A stretch of 64,000 bases of DNA from Capronia americana. Lineage: Eukaryota; Ascomycota; Eurotiomycetes; Chaetothyriales; Herpotrichiellaceae. The notes beneath the pieces are model-generated. The model did not search any database. It saw only the letters and a program-made list of their open reading frames with translations, and was not told the DNA's origin. A program made the position numbers and the translations under genes. This document shows, one piece after another, positions 20,529 to 32,709 of this stretch (positions within the stretch are counted from its first letter, which is position 1; each line of letters opens with the position of its first letter). The stretch lies in assembly GCA_016110215.1 (NCBI GenBank), contig JADWQD010000016.1, positions 496,001 through 560,000 of the forward strand. Reading direction: 5' to 3'.

Positions 20529-23403
20529 TCATTGAGCCAATACCCCTAGTGCGATTCCTGAGTCTGCCGGATCGCTGCTGAGGAACCAGTCCTTCTTGTT
20601 GAAACGCCTGGCTTCTTTCTCCGCGTCGACATCAACCTCGACGTCAAGCCCGAGGTCGATTCCGCTGTCGTCCTGATTGCCCGGCCCCCGGCCTTTCACC
20701 GGGCTAGTCAGACCGGTGTGGAAACTAGGCAGATCTAAAGGGCCTCCATGCCTCAGTTCGTCAAGGTCAGCATCCGTTGCATCGTCGTCGATCGCAGGGG
20801 CGGCGTCCTCGCCCACGCGTGTCGGTGGGAGGCTGGGCGAGCTCTTCGCAGCAGTCGCGGCTCTCTTAGATGAGCGCGGATCCTGTTCGATTCGTGTGCT
20901 CGTGTTGAACCCGGCCTCTTCTTCTGTCCGCTTTCGTTTCGTCCCACGAAATCCCTCGTCAGGCAGCGACTGTGCTTGTCTGCGCTTGTCTTGCTCTCGT
21001 TCGTCTGCCATGGTTTGGCTGTGTGAATCGAGCATGAGCCCTTCCATCTGGGTCATCCAGTCGAGCATCTGCGTGGTAAATGACTCGACGAACCACCACG
21101 ACTGATAGCTGTGGGCTACGCCTCGTCCCATTTGTGTCATGATGCTTTTCCATAATCTCGTATGCCAGTTGATCATACATTGCGGGTGATGGCCGACAAA
21201 AAGTTGAGGCAGTCGTTCCAGCCAGTTAACCCAGCGCTCCAGCAACGACATGGGATCGTCGCTGACCTCCGGAAGCAAGATCCCAAACGCGGCGGTGGAG
21301 TCATCGTTAAGCAGGGTGGCGTATGCACTCGTTGGGTCGTCTTCGGCTGCATGGACCAAGGGCTCGTCAACGGGATCAACGAGAGGCCGCATGTCGTGCT
21401 TGAGCATGCCACGGACCTTTTCTATGCTCTCTGGGGCCGGCATGCTGTCCTCTAGCAGCTGATCAGGGTCGACGATGGACATCAGATCCAGCCACATCTG
21501 AGTTCTTTGTTGGGGGTCCTCGAGCATTCGACTCAGCTGTAGAGTCGCCGTGTTTGCGCCTTTCAGCTTCCTCAATACGTTCACAAAACGCTGCGCGGGC
21601 ACAATCTTCGCAACGATGACATGGACAGGGCACTTCTCCTCGAACGCCGTTATGAGGTGACCGACCAATTTCGTCCCTATCCGATCAAAGACATTCCACA
21701 CAACATCGGGGACATTTTGTAAGGCCAACGGAGCAATAAACCGGACGATCTGCTTGTACATTCGCATGTCGCATTCTTGGATCCAGGGAGCCAAACATGG
21801 CATCGTAAAGACCTTGGAGACAGGTACGGTCATCTTGCCGTTGAAAGCCGAATGGTGATTGAAGAATGGCTTCTCCTTGCATTTTCGAAACGCATCAATC
21901 ACATCGATGCAGTATGAGCGGTACAGATGGAACAATGCTCTGGCGATGGCTACATCATAGATCTCACCTTCAAGGTAAGGATGTATGTCGGGGAAATCAA
22001 TCGGTGTATCTTGTGATGAAGTCGCAGGCAGGGACAGGGAATTGATCGTTGGCATTCCAAGGTAAGATGCCATGCTCCCGGGCAGGTATCGTCGAATCGA
22101 TGGCAGGGCCGCAACGACGTTTCCGGGCATGGTCTTGACAGGAAAGCGGATGGTCGGAGTGTCGATATACTTGCAATCCAGCCTCTCAGGTTGTGCATCG
22201 GGGGGTGTCGACATATCATCCGCAGTAGTGTCCACTTCTTTAGACAAGAAAGCGGCACTGGGAGCGGGAAAGTCGGCAGTCTCCATCGTGGCTCTCGACA
22301 TAGGCCGGTCCAGAGAAGGAGAGACATGGGACTTGAAAACCTTGGGGGCTTCCACATTTGAAGCATGTCGTTCATGTTGGTTGCCGCTCGATGTCCCAGG
22401 TCTTTCGATGGGTGGGACATATGGCCGGTCATCATCGTCCATAATCAACGAGAGATCAACGTAGTGGTACTTTGATTCGCCTCGAACGCCGAGTCTTCTT
22501 GTTTGCACATTGGGGAAGATAATGCGCACAAGCTTTCCGAAGGATGCCGGGTTGAGAGTAGGGACACGCTCGTTGCCACAGCGCTCCGTGTATCTCGTAA
22601 AAACACGGTCGCGGCGAACTGAGTTTGAAGATCTCTGACAACTTTCTTGGAGCCTGGGATTGTAAGTATTGATCTAAATGGTCGACGTGGGAGACATACC
22701 AAAGCATCGCGAAGACCTGTTTTGCCTTTTCCGATTTTCCGCCAGCGCCTTCATTCCTCTGGACTTCGGCCGCGACCTCTTTCAATGTCTTGCCCTGATA
22801 TTGGGCCAGGAGTCGCCGCAGCTCTTGGTCATTGGCAACACTCGAAGCGGCGCCCTTTCGTCGTTTGGCTCCGCCATTCTCATTGTTCGAGTCTTCAGGC
22901 GCTGGGGAACCTTCAAACTGTTCCGAGTGATGGCGCATGTGATGCATGTGTTGAGGCCCGATGGGATACTGAGGTACGCCATGGGGATACTGCATTGGGT
23001 ATTGTTGCATCTCTTGGAAAGCCTGTTGTGACATTGGACGCACCTCATGTGGCATGCCTGTGGCCGGATCTATTGGCTGCTGATGAATATGTGCGTGTTG
23101 ATAATGCATCATCATCTCGTCTGGGTTGGGGCCATAGATGCCACTAGCCGCATGAGCGCCATGTTGTATGAAGAAAGCGTTTTGATCGAGAGGTATGTTC
23201 GCATCGTCCCGTTGTTGTGGTGGTGGAGCATGCGCCTGATGCGCGGGTTGGAAAGCAGCGCCAACACCCACGGATTGTAAGCTGCTTGTAGATGCTCGAG
23301 ATTTGGGGCGCGGCTTCTCTTGATGCAAGAGTCGGGCTCCAGTAGGAGCGGAATCTTGCTGGTCTGGAGTTTCCTCCACGGATTGGGTTGGCGACTGCGC
23401 CAT
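20529..23403 (-). CDS. RFX-family winged-helix transcription factor
   Basis: Two exons, 23403-22700 and 22653-20529, with a 46 bp intron (GTATGT...CCCAG) inside the DNA-binding domain that splits a Trp codon; 942 aa. The spliced domain (about 205-305) contains ALLW-like FAMLW, then LNPASFGKLVRIIFPNVQ and TRRLGVRGESKYHYV, the X-box-binding wing of RFX proteins. The N-terminus is Gln/His/Pro-rich and disordered; a conserved helical region follows the domain, and the C-terminus is Ser/Asp-rich. Fungal members include yeast Crt1/Rfx1 (DNA-damage-responsive repressor), Penicillium/Acremonium regulators of beta-lactam synthesis, and regulators of cell division and morphology. Confidence 0.93.
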
Positions 23404-24170
23404 GTCGACTTCGCCGATAACTCCGCCGCCAGGACGAGGACAAATAATTCTTCGTACTTTATCCCCTTCGAGCTGGTGCGTAAAACTGAGACTGTCGCCT
23501 CAGAAATCTTGTTGTAGGGTCGTCGTAGAAAAGTTTGGCTCCGGAATTCGACCGATCACAACACAGCATCTGAGCGCACAATGAGGTCGACGGGAGTTGC
23601 GGCAGTGGGCGGGCGTGTCGTTGGTTTGGTGAGCGTTTGCAGGATCAAGTAACTCGCGTCGAGGCGGCAGTGAAGATGTGCTGCTCGATGACGAGCCGTC
23701 TTCACGGTGTCGGATCACTTCGCGTGGTGGCTGTCAATGCTGAGATGCCACTGGCTTGTGATTTGTGTATGTCGAGTCGAATCCGAGATGTTGACTAGGT
23801 AACGAGCGGATAACAACAAGTACGGTGAAGTATGATGGCTGGAATTCACTACAGCGGATCACTACGCACTCATCTCCCTTTCCGGGTGGAGACAAGTGGG
23901 GTTCGAGTCAAGTGCGACCGTCACCGACTGAGGAGCATCAGCCATCGATGATCAGGCGATTTGGACAGGTGCTCCTTCCTTGTGCCTGGAGCAGCCGCCC
24001 ACTCCAAACTCCAACAAAACCCAACGTCATCTCCTTCACCTGTTCCTCCATCGCACATTTGGTTTGCACTTTACATATCAGGACCACAAGATTCCATCCG
24101 CATTCAGTCTCCCCTGCACCGCGATAACCACCTTAATTCCCTCGAAGATATCCAGTTGACCACCGTCAAG
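23404..24170. promoter_or_regulatory. divergent intergenic region between the RFX gene and yop1
   Basis: About 0.77 kb between two divergent genes, expected to hold both promoters and leaders. No separate gene or RNA was recognised. Confidence 0.45.
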
Positions 24171-24923
24171 ATGTCGTTCCAAGACAAAGCCCAACACCAG
24201 ATCTCTCAGATCGATAAGGAGGTATGTGAGCACATGTCAACCCAGGCATCCGGATTCCCGTTGTTGCATCCAACACGTCACCGTCCACAGTCCCTCCATC
24301 TCATCGCAGACAGCGTCGACGACGAGCATTGAGCTGATACACGGTGTCTGTAGCTTAGCAAGTATCCTGTCCTCAATAATTTCGAGAAACAGACCAACGT
24401 CCCCAAGGTCTACGTCTTCCTCGGGCTCGTCGGTCTCTACTTCTTCCTCGTCTTCTTCAACATTGGAGGCGAATTTCTCGTCAACTTTGCCGGCTTCATC
24501 CTCCCTGGATACTACTCTCTTGAGGCGTTGTTTAGCAGTAACAAGGTTGACGACACTCAATGGCTGACAGTATGCTATTCCGATACTCTCTCGAATGCAA
24601 ATATTCTGACATTGACCGCAGTACTGGGTGGTCTACGCCTTCCTCACCGTCTTTGAGAGCATCATCAATGCTGTCTACTGGTTCCGTAAGTTGCATCATC
24701 TGAATAAACCATCCAGGCGTCACTCTAATAGTCTTTATCAGCGTTCTACTACGTCTTCAAGTTTATCTTGATCTTGTGGATGGCCCTTCCCGTGACCAAT
24801 GGCGCCCAGATTGTCTTCCGGTCTCTCCTCCACCCGATCTTCTCGCGCTTCTTCCAAGGCCAAAGCACCACCACCTCCGGCGATGTCCGCAACAAGGCCG
24901 ATGCCGCTTTGAAAAGCCAGTAA
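24171..24923 (+). CDS. ER-shaping protein Yop1 (DP1/TB2/HVA22 family)
   Basis: Four exons: 24171-24221, 24354-24569, 24622-24685 and 24742-24923, giving 170 aa, the usual Yop1 length. Introns of 132, 52 and 56 bp have GTATGT, GTATGC and GTAAGT donors and TAG/CAG acceptors. The product starts MSFQDKAQHQISQIDKE and continues LSKYPVLNNFEKQTNVPKVY. The hydrophobic hairpin pairs and the TB2 signature (LPGYYSLEAL, TQWLTYWVVYAFLTVFES, FKFILILWMALP) are clear. Yop1 inserts as a wedge in tubular ER membrane and cooperates with reticulons and Sey1/atlastin. The C-terminal tail is short and polar. No single long ORF exists, so this gene is easily missed. Confidence 0.93.
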
Positions 24924-25387
24924 ACGACTCAAACGGTCGTTGTCTAGCTTTGTGCAGGAACTGAAAGAGATTGCTGACTCTTGATGCGATCAACGACGGG
25001 ATGACAACAACATGATATCGCCAGAGGACGAGGTACGCGGCGAATGAACAAACATGACATGGGCGAAGACACCAAGGTGACGGAGGATGTGCAAAGTGAC
25101 GCACAGACAATGAAGAGGGTATGAGCAGGAGTATTCTTACAACTTTCCCAATAGACCAGTCGATCTTGTGTGACTTGAAACGGCAGCGGCTACGGAGTAT
25201 CAACTTGGGGGCGGGTGGAATCAGTGGCAGAAATTAGCAGCAGAAGTAGTTGCGCAGTCACGGTCATGCGCAATAAGTCCAATACAACGCTTTTGCTCTA
25301 TACTTTTCTATTTGTGAGGGTTCGAACGTCGCTCGTACCTTCAACTGCGAGGCCAGGAGAATGTCTTGTACAAATGAGCAACGAGCT
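24924..25387. other. intergenic, convergent 3' ends of yop1 and atg101
   Basis: About 0.46 kb. No recognisable feature beyond probable 3' UTRs. Confidence 0.4.
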
Positions 25388-26247
25388 TCAACTCCACCCT
25401 CCAACAAACCCCCTCTCAGCACTCTCCTGCTGCTTAGGATTGACGTATATCCTGTATGGGAAGGGGTTTTGATCACTGGTCGTAATCGGCGGGATATGGT
25501 CCTTATCCCGGTTCACAATCGCGACGATTTTCATGGCTGTCTTCTGGAGAGACGACTCCATGGCGCGGCGGACCTTGATTCGGTCTATCATACCACATTG
25601 GTGAGCATTCACAGTGACACGGTATGATCGCTGTGAAGGAGAGCCGGCGATTTGGAAAAGACAGACTCACCTGCTTCACTCCTAGGTCTCGCGACGATGA
25701 CCTGCACACACCACTCCTCCCAACAGACTTCCTCTTCTGTTTGGCCTCCTCCACCTAACCTGCCCAGCCATCCTGTGGTGATCCCTGTCCTTCTTCTCCT
25801 CCTGTCGAAGAATCTCACCACAATCTCGCCTCTCGAGCCGCCTGCCGCGGCTGACGGGCTGGACGGACCCAACGACGATTGTAGCGTGAGCTGCGATATG
25901 AGGAGGTTTGTGTGCGAATCGATTGCTGTGGAGATTTCGGGCGGGTCCAGGATGGACGGGAGAGTGATGGGGAGCGATTGTTGCGAGTGTGAGGACGTGT
26001 GTGTGTGGGACGAGTGCGAAGATGCTGTGGGCGTGTACAAGGACGGTCGGATGGGCGGGAAGTAGCGGTGGAAGAATATTGTATGCAGGACTCCTGCTCA
26101 TGAAGACCTGTCAGGTTTGGTTCTCTGTGTACTACCTTGGTACCCTCGAAGGGGAGCGAGCCCGCGCGGCGCACCTTTGACTATGTCCCTGACGAAGTTC
26201 TGGTCTGCGAAGACTTCGAGGATGTACTCGCGAGGGCCTTGGTCCAT
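25388..26247 (-). CDS. autophagy-related protein 101 (HORMA)
   Basis: Three exons: 26247-26175, 26093-25671 and 25584-25388. The introns are 81 bp (GTGCGC...AGCAG) and 86 bp (GTGAGT...GATAG); the product is 230 aa. The assembled protein begins MDQGPREYILEVFADQNF, splices to GVLHTIFFHRYFPPIRP, has a Ser/His-rich insert, then WEEWCVQVIVARP and, across the last intron, RSEADRIKVRRAMESSLQK with the end FPYRIYVNP. The WEEW and WF-finger-region context, together with FFHR, are Atg101 hallmarks. Atg101 pairs with Atg13 in the Atg1/ULK initiation complex of non-budding-yeast fungi. The Arg-rich segment in exon 2 is slightly expanded. Confidence 0.88.
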
Positions 26248-26933
26248 GGTGACAAGGTGCGACGTTTGCGCAAAAAGTATGCTGTAGCCTGGAACTCCTT
26301 GTTACAATAGTGGGGTCGAGTTATGTGTGTGTATACGCAATTGCGCGGAAGAGCGAGGTGAGTGGCAGCCAGGAACTGGCGCCTCGTAAGAGCTGTTAGT
26401 TCAAGACATGGTCGTCCGCAGACTTCAACGGATGCGCCTTCTGCGCTGCTAACTATTCACCCTGATAATACTCATGAAGAGAGGGACGACGAGGTGCGCT
26501 GAAACTCCTTCAAGTTCCTTTCATGGTGGGGTCTGTCGGGCAGCAGAGGTCATCCCCGGCTAGCAAAGGCAGGCACATCTCCGGATAAAAGGGCCCCTAA
26601 CAAAAGTGCCTTTGCTATGCGTTACGTAGTTGCGAGCTTACCTAGATCGCTGCCATTGGTTAAGGAAGGCCATTCCAGCCAGCTCTTTGCCGCCGTGCTG
26701 CTGCCAGCCTTGAAGCCGAGGCACCAGCCACAGGTGCATTCCGCTCAATTCGACAAATGTGATCAGGTCAACACCACTCGTGTCTCAATCTGTTCGCTCG
26801 CCTCGGCGTATCTGCTGCTCATTGACACGCCCGTCCTGACCTCCTTGTCGCTTGCTGTATCGCTTGCGATCATGTCATATCCGTCGACACCCTGTACCTG
26901 AGATAAGGTACACTGACGCCCCTGCTGGTCAAA
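26248..26933. promoter_or_regulatory. divergent intergenic region between atg101 and pex3
   Basis: About 0.69 kb between divergent start codons, holding both promoters. A small ORF at 26617-26901 overlaps the likely pex3 leader and has no support of its own. Confidence 0.45.
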
Positions 26934-28597
26934 ATGATATCAGCCACACGACGCTGGTTGCGCCGGCATCGCACTGGGATAGCCGTCGGTGCTGGAGTCG
27001 TCGGCGCGGGATACTTGGCCGCCCAATATGTCATTGGGAAGGTTAATGAAGCGCGAGAGCGTGCGCAGATGGACAGGATCGCGAAGGAGAAGTATGGCAA
27101 AGGGTATCCTCTCTTGCTGGCAGGCGCTGATTCCATATCCTTAGCATCCGACGCCGATTCGAACAGAACCAGACCGATTGCACTATCACCGTTCTTGCCC
27201 TGCTGCCCACTCTCACCGAAAATATCGTGGAGGATCTCCCCGTCGAGCAATTGACTCACGAACTGCAACAGAAGAAGGCTGAAAGGTTAGCACGTGCCTC
27301 AGGCGAGGGGAAATCTGAAGCCTCGTCAATGCAGGATGGCGACACGGCAAGCATGTCCAGCTTCCAGACGGGAAGCTTCATACATGCCAGCCACTTCCCG
27401 CTCAATGGGAGCCAGTCGACGGGTCCACGGCGGACCAAGGCTCAACTCTGGAATGAGTTGAAGGTGACTTCGCTCACGAGAGCATTCACGTTGATCTACA
27501 GCCTATCGTTACTTACGATACTCACAAGAATACAATTGAATCTCCTTGGCCGACTAAATTACCTCTCTTCGGTCATTTCGCTGGCCCAGCCACCAGCGCC
27601 GGGTACTGCGAATTCTATCTCCTTGGAAGATCACGACGGTGGGAGCGCAGGCACCGGGTTCGGGAACGACTTCGAGACGAACCGAAGATATCTAACCTTC
27701 TCATGGTTTCTGCTGCACAAAGGATATGCGCAGATCCTGGCGAAAGTCAGACAGGCAGTTGAAGAGGTATTTGGAGGCATTTCGCCAAGTGAGGGAATCA
27801 CTGCCGCTAGGCTCAGCGATCTGGTTCTTGAGGTGCGCAAGAAGGTCGAGGGCAGTTCGGAGCAGGAGAGGTATGCCACGAGGTGGCTGCCATACATGTT
27901 GCCACCAAAGGAGGAGGAGGAGGCCGTCTTGATCGAGTCTGGCGTGATCACTCCGCCTGCTACCTCGCCAGGTTCAGAGTCACTGAATCAAGAGCACGAC
28001 GAGAGCGGGCACAGCTCGATCCACATCGACACATCAACAGGACCGTTGCGTCAACTGCTGGACGAGACGGCCGATCTGATCGACTCGCCTACTTTTACTC
28101 GAATTCACACCCTGCTGCTGGGGTCGATGTTCTCACATCTCATTGACACTCGAGTCATTGAACAATCATATCCACAGCAGAGGCAACACTCGCCATCGTC
28201 GTCGATATCCAGCGCACCACACCCGCGCATCCAAGAGCTTGACTCCGCGGTCACGGTCGTGCCAGGGGAGCCTCGTGTCAAACTTGCCAATATACTGGCG
28301 GTCATCACGCGCCAGGCACACGCCATCGGCAACGGCAATAACCCACCTAATGAATATGTATCTACTGCAGAGGCAGAAGTGAAGGAGCTCGAGGCTTTTG
28401 CAGCGGTCATCTACGCGAGCAACATAGATCACAACCTGGACGACAATCGGCCGAATAGTGACGAAGGTGGACTGAAAGCTTCGGATGGAATTGGCGTTAG
28501 TGACGTCGGTACTGAACCTGTGAATGAGCTGATCGAGAGCAAGCTGGAGAGTGCGTGGACCAAGGTGACAGGCTCGACTTCCTTCTCGTCGCGGTGA
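26934..28597 (+). CDS. peroxisomal biogenesis factor 3
   Basis: Two exons, 26934-27091 and 27145-28597. The 53 bp intron (GTATGG...CCTTAG) splits an Asn codon; 536 aa. The N-terminus MISATRRWLRRHRTGIAVG, followed by a Gly/Ala-rich membrane anchor (about 14-34), is the Pex3 peroxisomal membrane signal. The spliced helix IRRRFEQNQTDCTITVLALL and the TENIVEDLPVEQLTHELQ segment are conserved in the family. Pex3 anchors Pex19 and initiates import of peroxisomal membrane proteins; fungal Pex3 also docks pexophagy and inheritance factors. The middle contains Ser/Gly-rich low-complexity inserts typical of filamentous fungi. Confidence 0.92.
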
Positions 28598-29008
28598 TGG
28601 AGACGGGCAAAAGGTTCTTATAGAAGATATGAAGGGTCAATGAAGATGGGATGACATGCTGGAAGGAGTTCTCCTGTTGTCGTGTCCCTTAGCGAGGCAG
28701 ATACTTGAATGGCAACAATAGCAATGGCTGTGATCAAGCTCCCCAACATGGTTATCACCATCTCCCTCATGTTGCTCCCCTTCGGTGGCATGTCCCCGCC
28801 GGCGGAAGCTGACGCCGATTCACCGACCAACCCCAACTTTACATTTTGTGAACATCTGTCTTCGGCCGATCAGATCAGAACAGAACAAAGTAGGTCGCAA
28901 GTGCACAGGCCGCCTGCTTTCCCTTCACATGGCCTTGATACCCCGTTGACACATCTCGCGCGGTCCTTGGGACCTCTTTCTTTCTTTCCTCCGTCCGGCT
29001 CCTCAGCC
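28598..29008. other. intergenic between pex3 and alg5
   Basis: About 0.4 kb between tandem genes. An in-frame open stretch from ATG 28709 runs into the alg5 start, so a longer N-terminus is formally possible. The CCATGG context at 29009 is preferred. Confidence 0.4.
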
Positions 29009-30402
29009 ATGGCCAACGAGGCCGCGTCGCCCGGCGGGCATTTCATGAATGTCTTCCGCAACGACGAGTGGTTGAACTGGCGCATGTTGCCAGTTTACTT
29101 GATCTGGGCTGCCTTTGCAGCTGTGTTAGTGGTACGCTGCTGGCCGCAGGCTGGAGGCTGCAGGCCTCGTCTTTCCTGCCCGCGTGGAGCAATGTTGACT
29201 GACGTGGAGTGGACGCACAGGTCTGGCTCTTCATGTACTTCTTCGTGCCTGAGCCCCGAAAGCCCCGCCCCTCAGAGAAGACGTACACGACGGTAGATAA
29301 GACGGGGGATGTCACGGACCCGGAGCCCCTGCCGTGCTGGTACGACGATGTCCTACGACGGTATTACAAGGCGAAGCAAGAGAGGCCTGACAAGGACATT
29401 GAACTGGAAAAGGAATTTGAACCCGAGCCGCCAGAGGTGTTTCTCACGCTGGTTATCCCGGCGTTCAACGAAGAGGACAGACTATCAGGCATGTTGGAGG
29501 AAGCTGTGACTTTTCTGCAGACCGAGTACGCCGCTGGCGGTCCATCGAGCTCGAACATGCAGGGCATACCTGAACACTCCACCACAACAGACGATGACCC
29601 AGGTGAAGACGCAGCCGGCCCGCGACGCAGGAAGAAGGCCAATGGCATTCCGAACACATCGCAGCCCCTCTCCGGGTGGGAAATCCTCCTCATCGACGAC
29701 GGCAGTACAGACCACACGCTGCTCACGGCCCAGACGTTCGCCCGCGCACACATCCTCCCTCAGAACCCACGCCGCGACTCCGGCCCCTGGACGCACCGGT
29801 CCCCCAAGGGGGTGAAGATCCAGCCGGGCTCGATCCGCATGGTCTCGCTGGAAGAAAACCGCGGCAAAGGCGGGGCCGTCACGCACGGCATGCGCCACGC
29901 CCGCGGGCAGTACGTCCTCTTCGCGGACGCGGACGGCGCGTCCAAGTTCTCGGACCTCAGCAAGCTGCTGTCCGCGTGTCGGACGGTCGAAGACTCTACG
30001 GGTCGAGGCATCGCAGTCGGGTCGCGCGCGCACCTCGTCGGCTCCGAGGCCGTGGTCAAACGCTCCAAGCTGCGCAACTTCCTGATGCACGCGTTCCATC
30101 TCCTCCTCTGGCTGCTCACCCCGCCGGCCACGGCGCGCATCAAGGACACGCAGTGCGGGTTCAAGCTGTTCTCGCGCCCGACGCTGCCATTTATCATCCC
30201 ACACATGCACATGGAGGGATGGATCTTCGACGTCGAGATGCTCATGCTGGCAGAGGGTGCGGGCATTCCCGTGGCCGAGGTGCCGATCGGGTGGAGGGAA
30301 GTGATGGGCAGTAAGTTGAATGTGGTCAAGGATTCCATCAGCATGGCGTGGGGGCTGGCCATACTCAGGATCTGCTGGGGGACGGGAATTTACCGACGAT
30401 AA
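29009..30402 (+). CDS. dolichyl-phosphate beta-glucosyltransferase Alg5
   Basis: Two exons, 29009-29131 and 29221-30402, with an 89 bp intron (GTACGC, branch GACTGAC, GCACAG), phase 0; 434 aa. An N-terminal membrane anchor (about 27-50) is followed by a GT2 glycosyltransferase domain: VIPAFNEEDRL (119-129), LLIDDGSTDHT, FADADGASKFSDL (the DxD metal/nucleotide site) and DTQCGFKLFSRP. Alg5 makes dolichyl-P-glucose from UDP-glucose on the cytosolic ER face for Alg6/8/10 in N-glycan assembly. The protein is longer than yeast Alg5 because of a Ser/Asp/Lys-rich insert at about 147-190 between the first two motifs. A dolichol-P-mannose synthase is less likely because of the N-terminal anchor and the CGFKLF motif. 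Confidence 0.92.
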
Positions 30403-31323
30403 CACACAGCATAGCTATGGTCATGGCCATGGCAGTGGCTGAGGGTGGTCAACACTCTGGTTCGATTGAGTTTCATTTGGACGGCCATCGTGATGATGCA
30501 TGCCTATTGCGATCTGTACGAAAAGATAAGGGATAGAAGAAGGAGGAAAATAGATTAGGGATCCTTAAGAATGTGATGATGATGAGCATCTGGCATAGAG
30601 ATATTCTTCCTCTCGGGAAAGGAATGAGAATCGAACGCAAATCCCAGCAGAGTCCTACAGCGTCCGTCTTAGAAGTGGTTACAATGGGTACAGTGATTCG
30701 AGCACTTTTCGAGCCGTATCGTCTCGCCCGCCCTTGCGCATTGAAGAAGATATCCATTGTAATCGTGCAACTTACCAGGGAGCGTACGAGTATCACTCCA
30801 TGCCAGGTATAGACTGCGGCAGGACCGACGCTGCCGCAACAGCAAGTGAGCAAGGCTAAGTATTGGGAAGATAAGAAGCTTCATACCACAAGCATGTATG
30901 TATGTCCTATCCTATGTACGGAGTACGAGTACAGGTAGGGCTACAGTACCTTCAGGTGAGGGCAAAGTACATAGTATGTGACTGGAGTAAGACCCTGGTT
31001 GATCTTCAGTGCTTAGCCTGTACTCCGTACGTCATCGTTAGATGAAAGCTTAATGAATTCCAACTCACGAGGTACTCACTCACGCATACCTCGTTAATTA
31101 CAATATCAATAGAGATCAAGAAGACTTTTCTCCCAAGCCCGTCTGTTCCTGTTACCGTTACCGTTACCGTTATTATGTCATGACATGAATATTCCATGAA
31201 CATGGCTTCCACATGCTGACCGCACGCTCTTCACCTGGCCTCCTCCTCCTCCTCTGCCTCCCACGCCGTCCTATTAGTGCCAGATTACACGTCCGGGGGT
31301 GGACGAGACCAGCACCGGCGAAG
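30403..31323. other. intergenic with short tandem repeats
   Basis: About 0.9 kb. It contains TATG/GTACGGAGTAC-type low-complexity DNA at 30890-31035 and three to four GTTACC units at about 31149-31172. No recognisable gene. The last ~110 bp (from 31213) is open in frame with the Nudix gene. Confidence 0.45.
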
Positions 31324-32179
31324 ATGGCGAGTGACGGGATGTCCACGTTTGCGCCTCGTCTGACGAAGAATCTCTCTATGGAGACAATGGTATGGCTGCC
31401 TGAAGTTTGTATCTTGAAGTTTGATGTTTGTATCTTGAAGTTGAAGTTTGTCTTGAGTTTGTCTTGAGTTTGCGCCGAAGTTTGTATCTCGGAGGCAACT
31501 CTACTTACACTGTGCACATTTCGTCTACCCGGTCCTGGTCTACTCGTTAATCGATACGCTCTAGGACGTATCCTCTGCAAAGTGGATCACGCTCAAGAAG
31601 ATCCAATACATCGACCCAAAGGGATCTCAGCGGGTGTGGGAATCTGCCGAACGCCTGACCCGGCCGACCGACAGCGAATGTGACGCGGTAGGCGTGGTCG
31701 CCGTGCTCAGGGACCCGGACTCCCCCACGGATTCAGGCCCGCGCCTGCTCCTGCAGAAGCAGTTTCGCCCGGCGTTGGGTAAAGTCACGATCGAGTCGCC
31801 GTCGGGGCTGGTCGACGAGGGCGAAACACCCGCCCAGGCCGCGATTCGTGAACTGAGAGAGGAGACCGGGTATGTGGGCACGATCCCCGCGGACGCCGCT
31901 GCGGCGGAGGGCTTCGTCATGTGGAACGACCCGGGGTTCTGCAACACGAACACCAAGATGATTTTCGTCGACGTGGACTTGTCGGATCCGCGGAATCGGG
32001 ACCCGAAGCCCGAGTTGGAGGAAGGGGAGTTCATCGAGACTTTCACCCTGCCGTTGGAAGGGCTGTGGCGGGAGTTAAACAGGCTGGATGGCGAGGGGTA
32101 TGCGATTGATGCGAGGGTTGGGGGGTTGGCGCAGGGGATGGAGATGGCCAGGCAGTGGAGAGACGCGCTGGGGAGGTGA
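31324..32179 (+). CDS. Nudix hydrolase, ADP-ribose/ADP-sugar pyrophosphatase (Ysa1-like)
   Basis: Two exons, 31324-31389 and 31565-32179, phase 0; 226 aa. The 175 bp intron has donor GTATGG and acceptor CTCTAG. The Nudix box GLVDEGETPAQAAIRELREE...TGY (residues 103-125) has every consensus residue, including the RE..EE metal ligands. The upstream segment SAKWITLKKIQYIDPKG and VWESAERLTRP match Ysa1/NUDT5-type enzymes, which cleave ADP-ribose to AMP and ribose-5-phosphate. Without exon 1 the second exon has no ATG before the core, which supports the splice. An in-frame ATG at 31213 would add 37 residues that are Leu/Arg-rich and resemble an organellar signal. Confidence 0.87.
31401..31490. repeat. 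tandem TTGAAGTTTG-type repeat inside a Nudix-gene intron
   Basis: Degenerate repeats of GAAGTTTGTATCTT and GTTTGTCTTGA occupy about 90 bp of the 175 bp intron. They explain its above-average length. Confidence 0.8.
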
Positions 32180-32709
32180 CCTACGGAGTAATGATACACA
32201 TGCGTGCGTGCATGGACGGCTCAATGGACGTGTATAGATGTAGTAGACGACAATTCCGGGTGGCAGGATACGCTGGTGAGGCAATAGACGTTGTCAAGCT
32301 ACTCACTTCTCTCCTCTGGTGACGGGTAGATGGGCCTGTTACTATGAGGTGAGGCGAGATCGAGTCGTCTTGATCCTCGTCTCGGGGCACCGAGCTTGGC
32401 ACCAAACTTAGGATATGCAGGCGGGGTACATCAATTTAGGCGGAATCACCATAAAAAAAATTGTACCTTCTCTAAGAATCGCTCCTCCTTCCTAGTGTTG
32501 CATGATAGACCTCGTTACAGTGATCACGTGGGTCTTTTGTCACACGCCTTCTTGTCTTGCAACTCTCTCAGATAGTCTCTTCTTCTCTTGCAACTCTCTC
32601 AGATAAGTGTCTTCATCTCAATCAATCAGCTTATCACATTGCTTCGTGCAACAGATTGTACCAACTCCCAGTGCCTACCGCTTGGCGTAGGCTCCTCCTG
32701 ATACTGCCC
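32180..32709. other. intergenic; leader of HET gene with duplicated 20-mer
   Basis: About 0.53 kb between the Nudix gene and the HET gene. At 32553-32606 the sequence TCTTGCAACTCTCTCAGATA occurs twice, about 34 bp apart. The open frame extends upstream of 32710 but without an ATG. Confidence 0.5.

Noticed and set aside
28709..29008. N-terminal extension of Alg5 from ATG 28709
   Set aside because: In frame, but it lacks conservation-like features and would put 100 extra residues before a well-placed CCATGG start with its membrane anchor.
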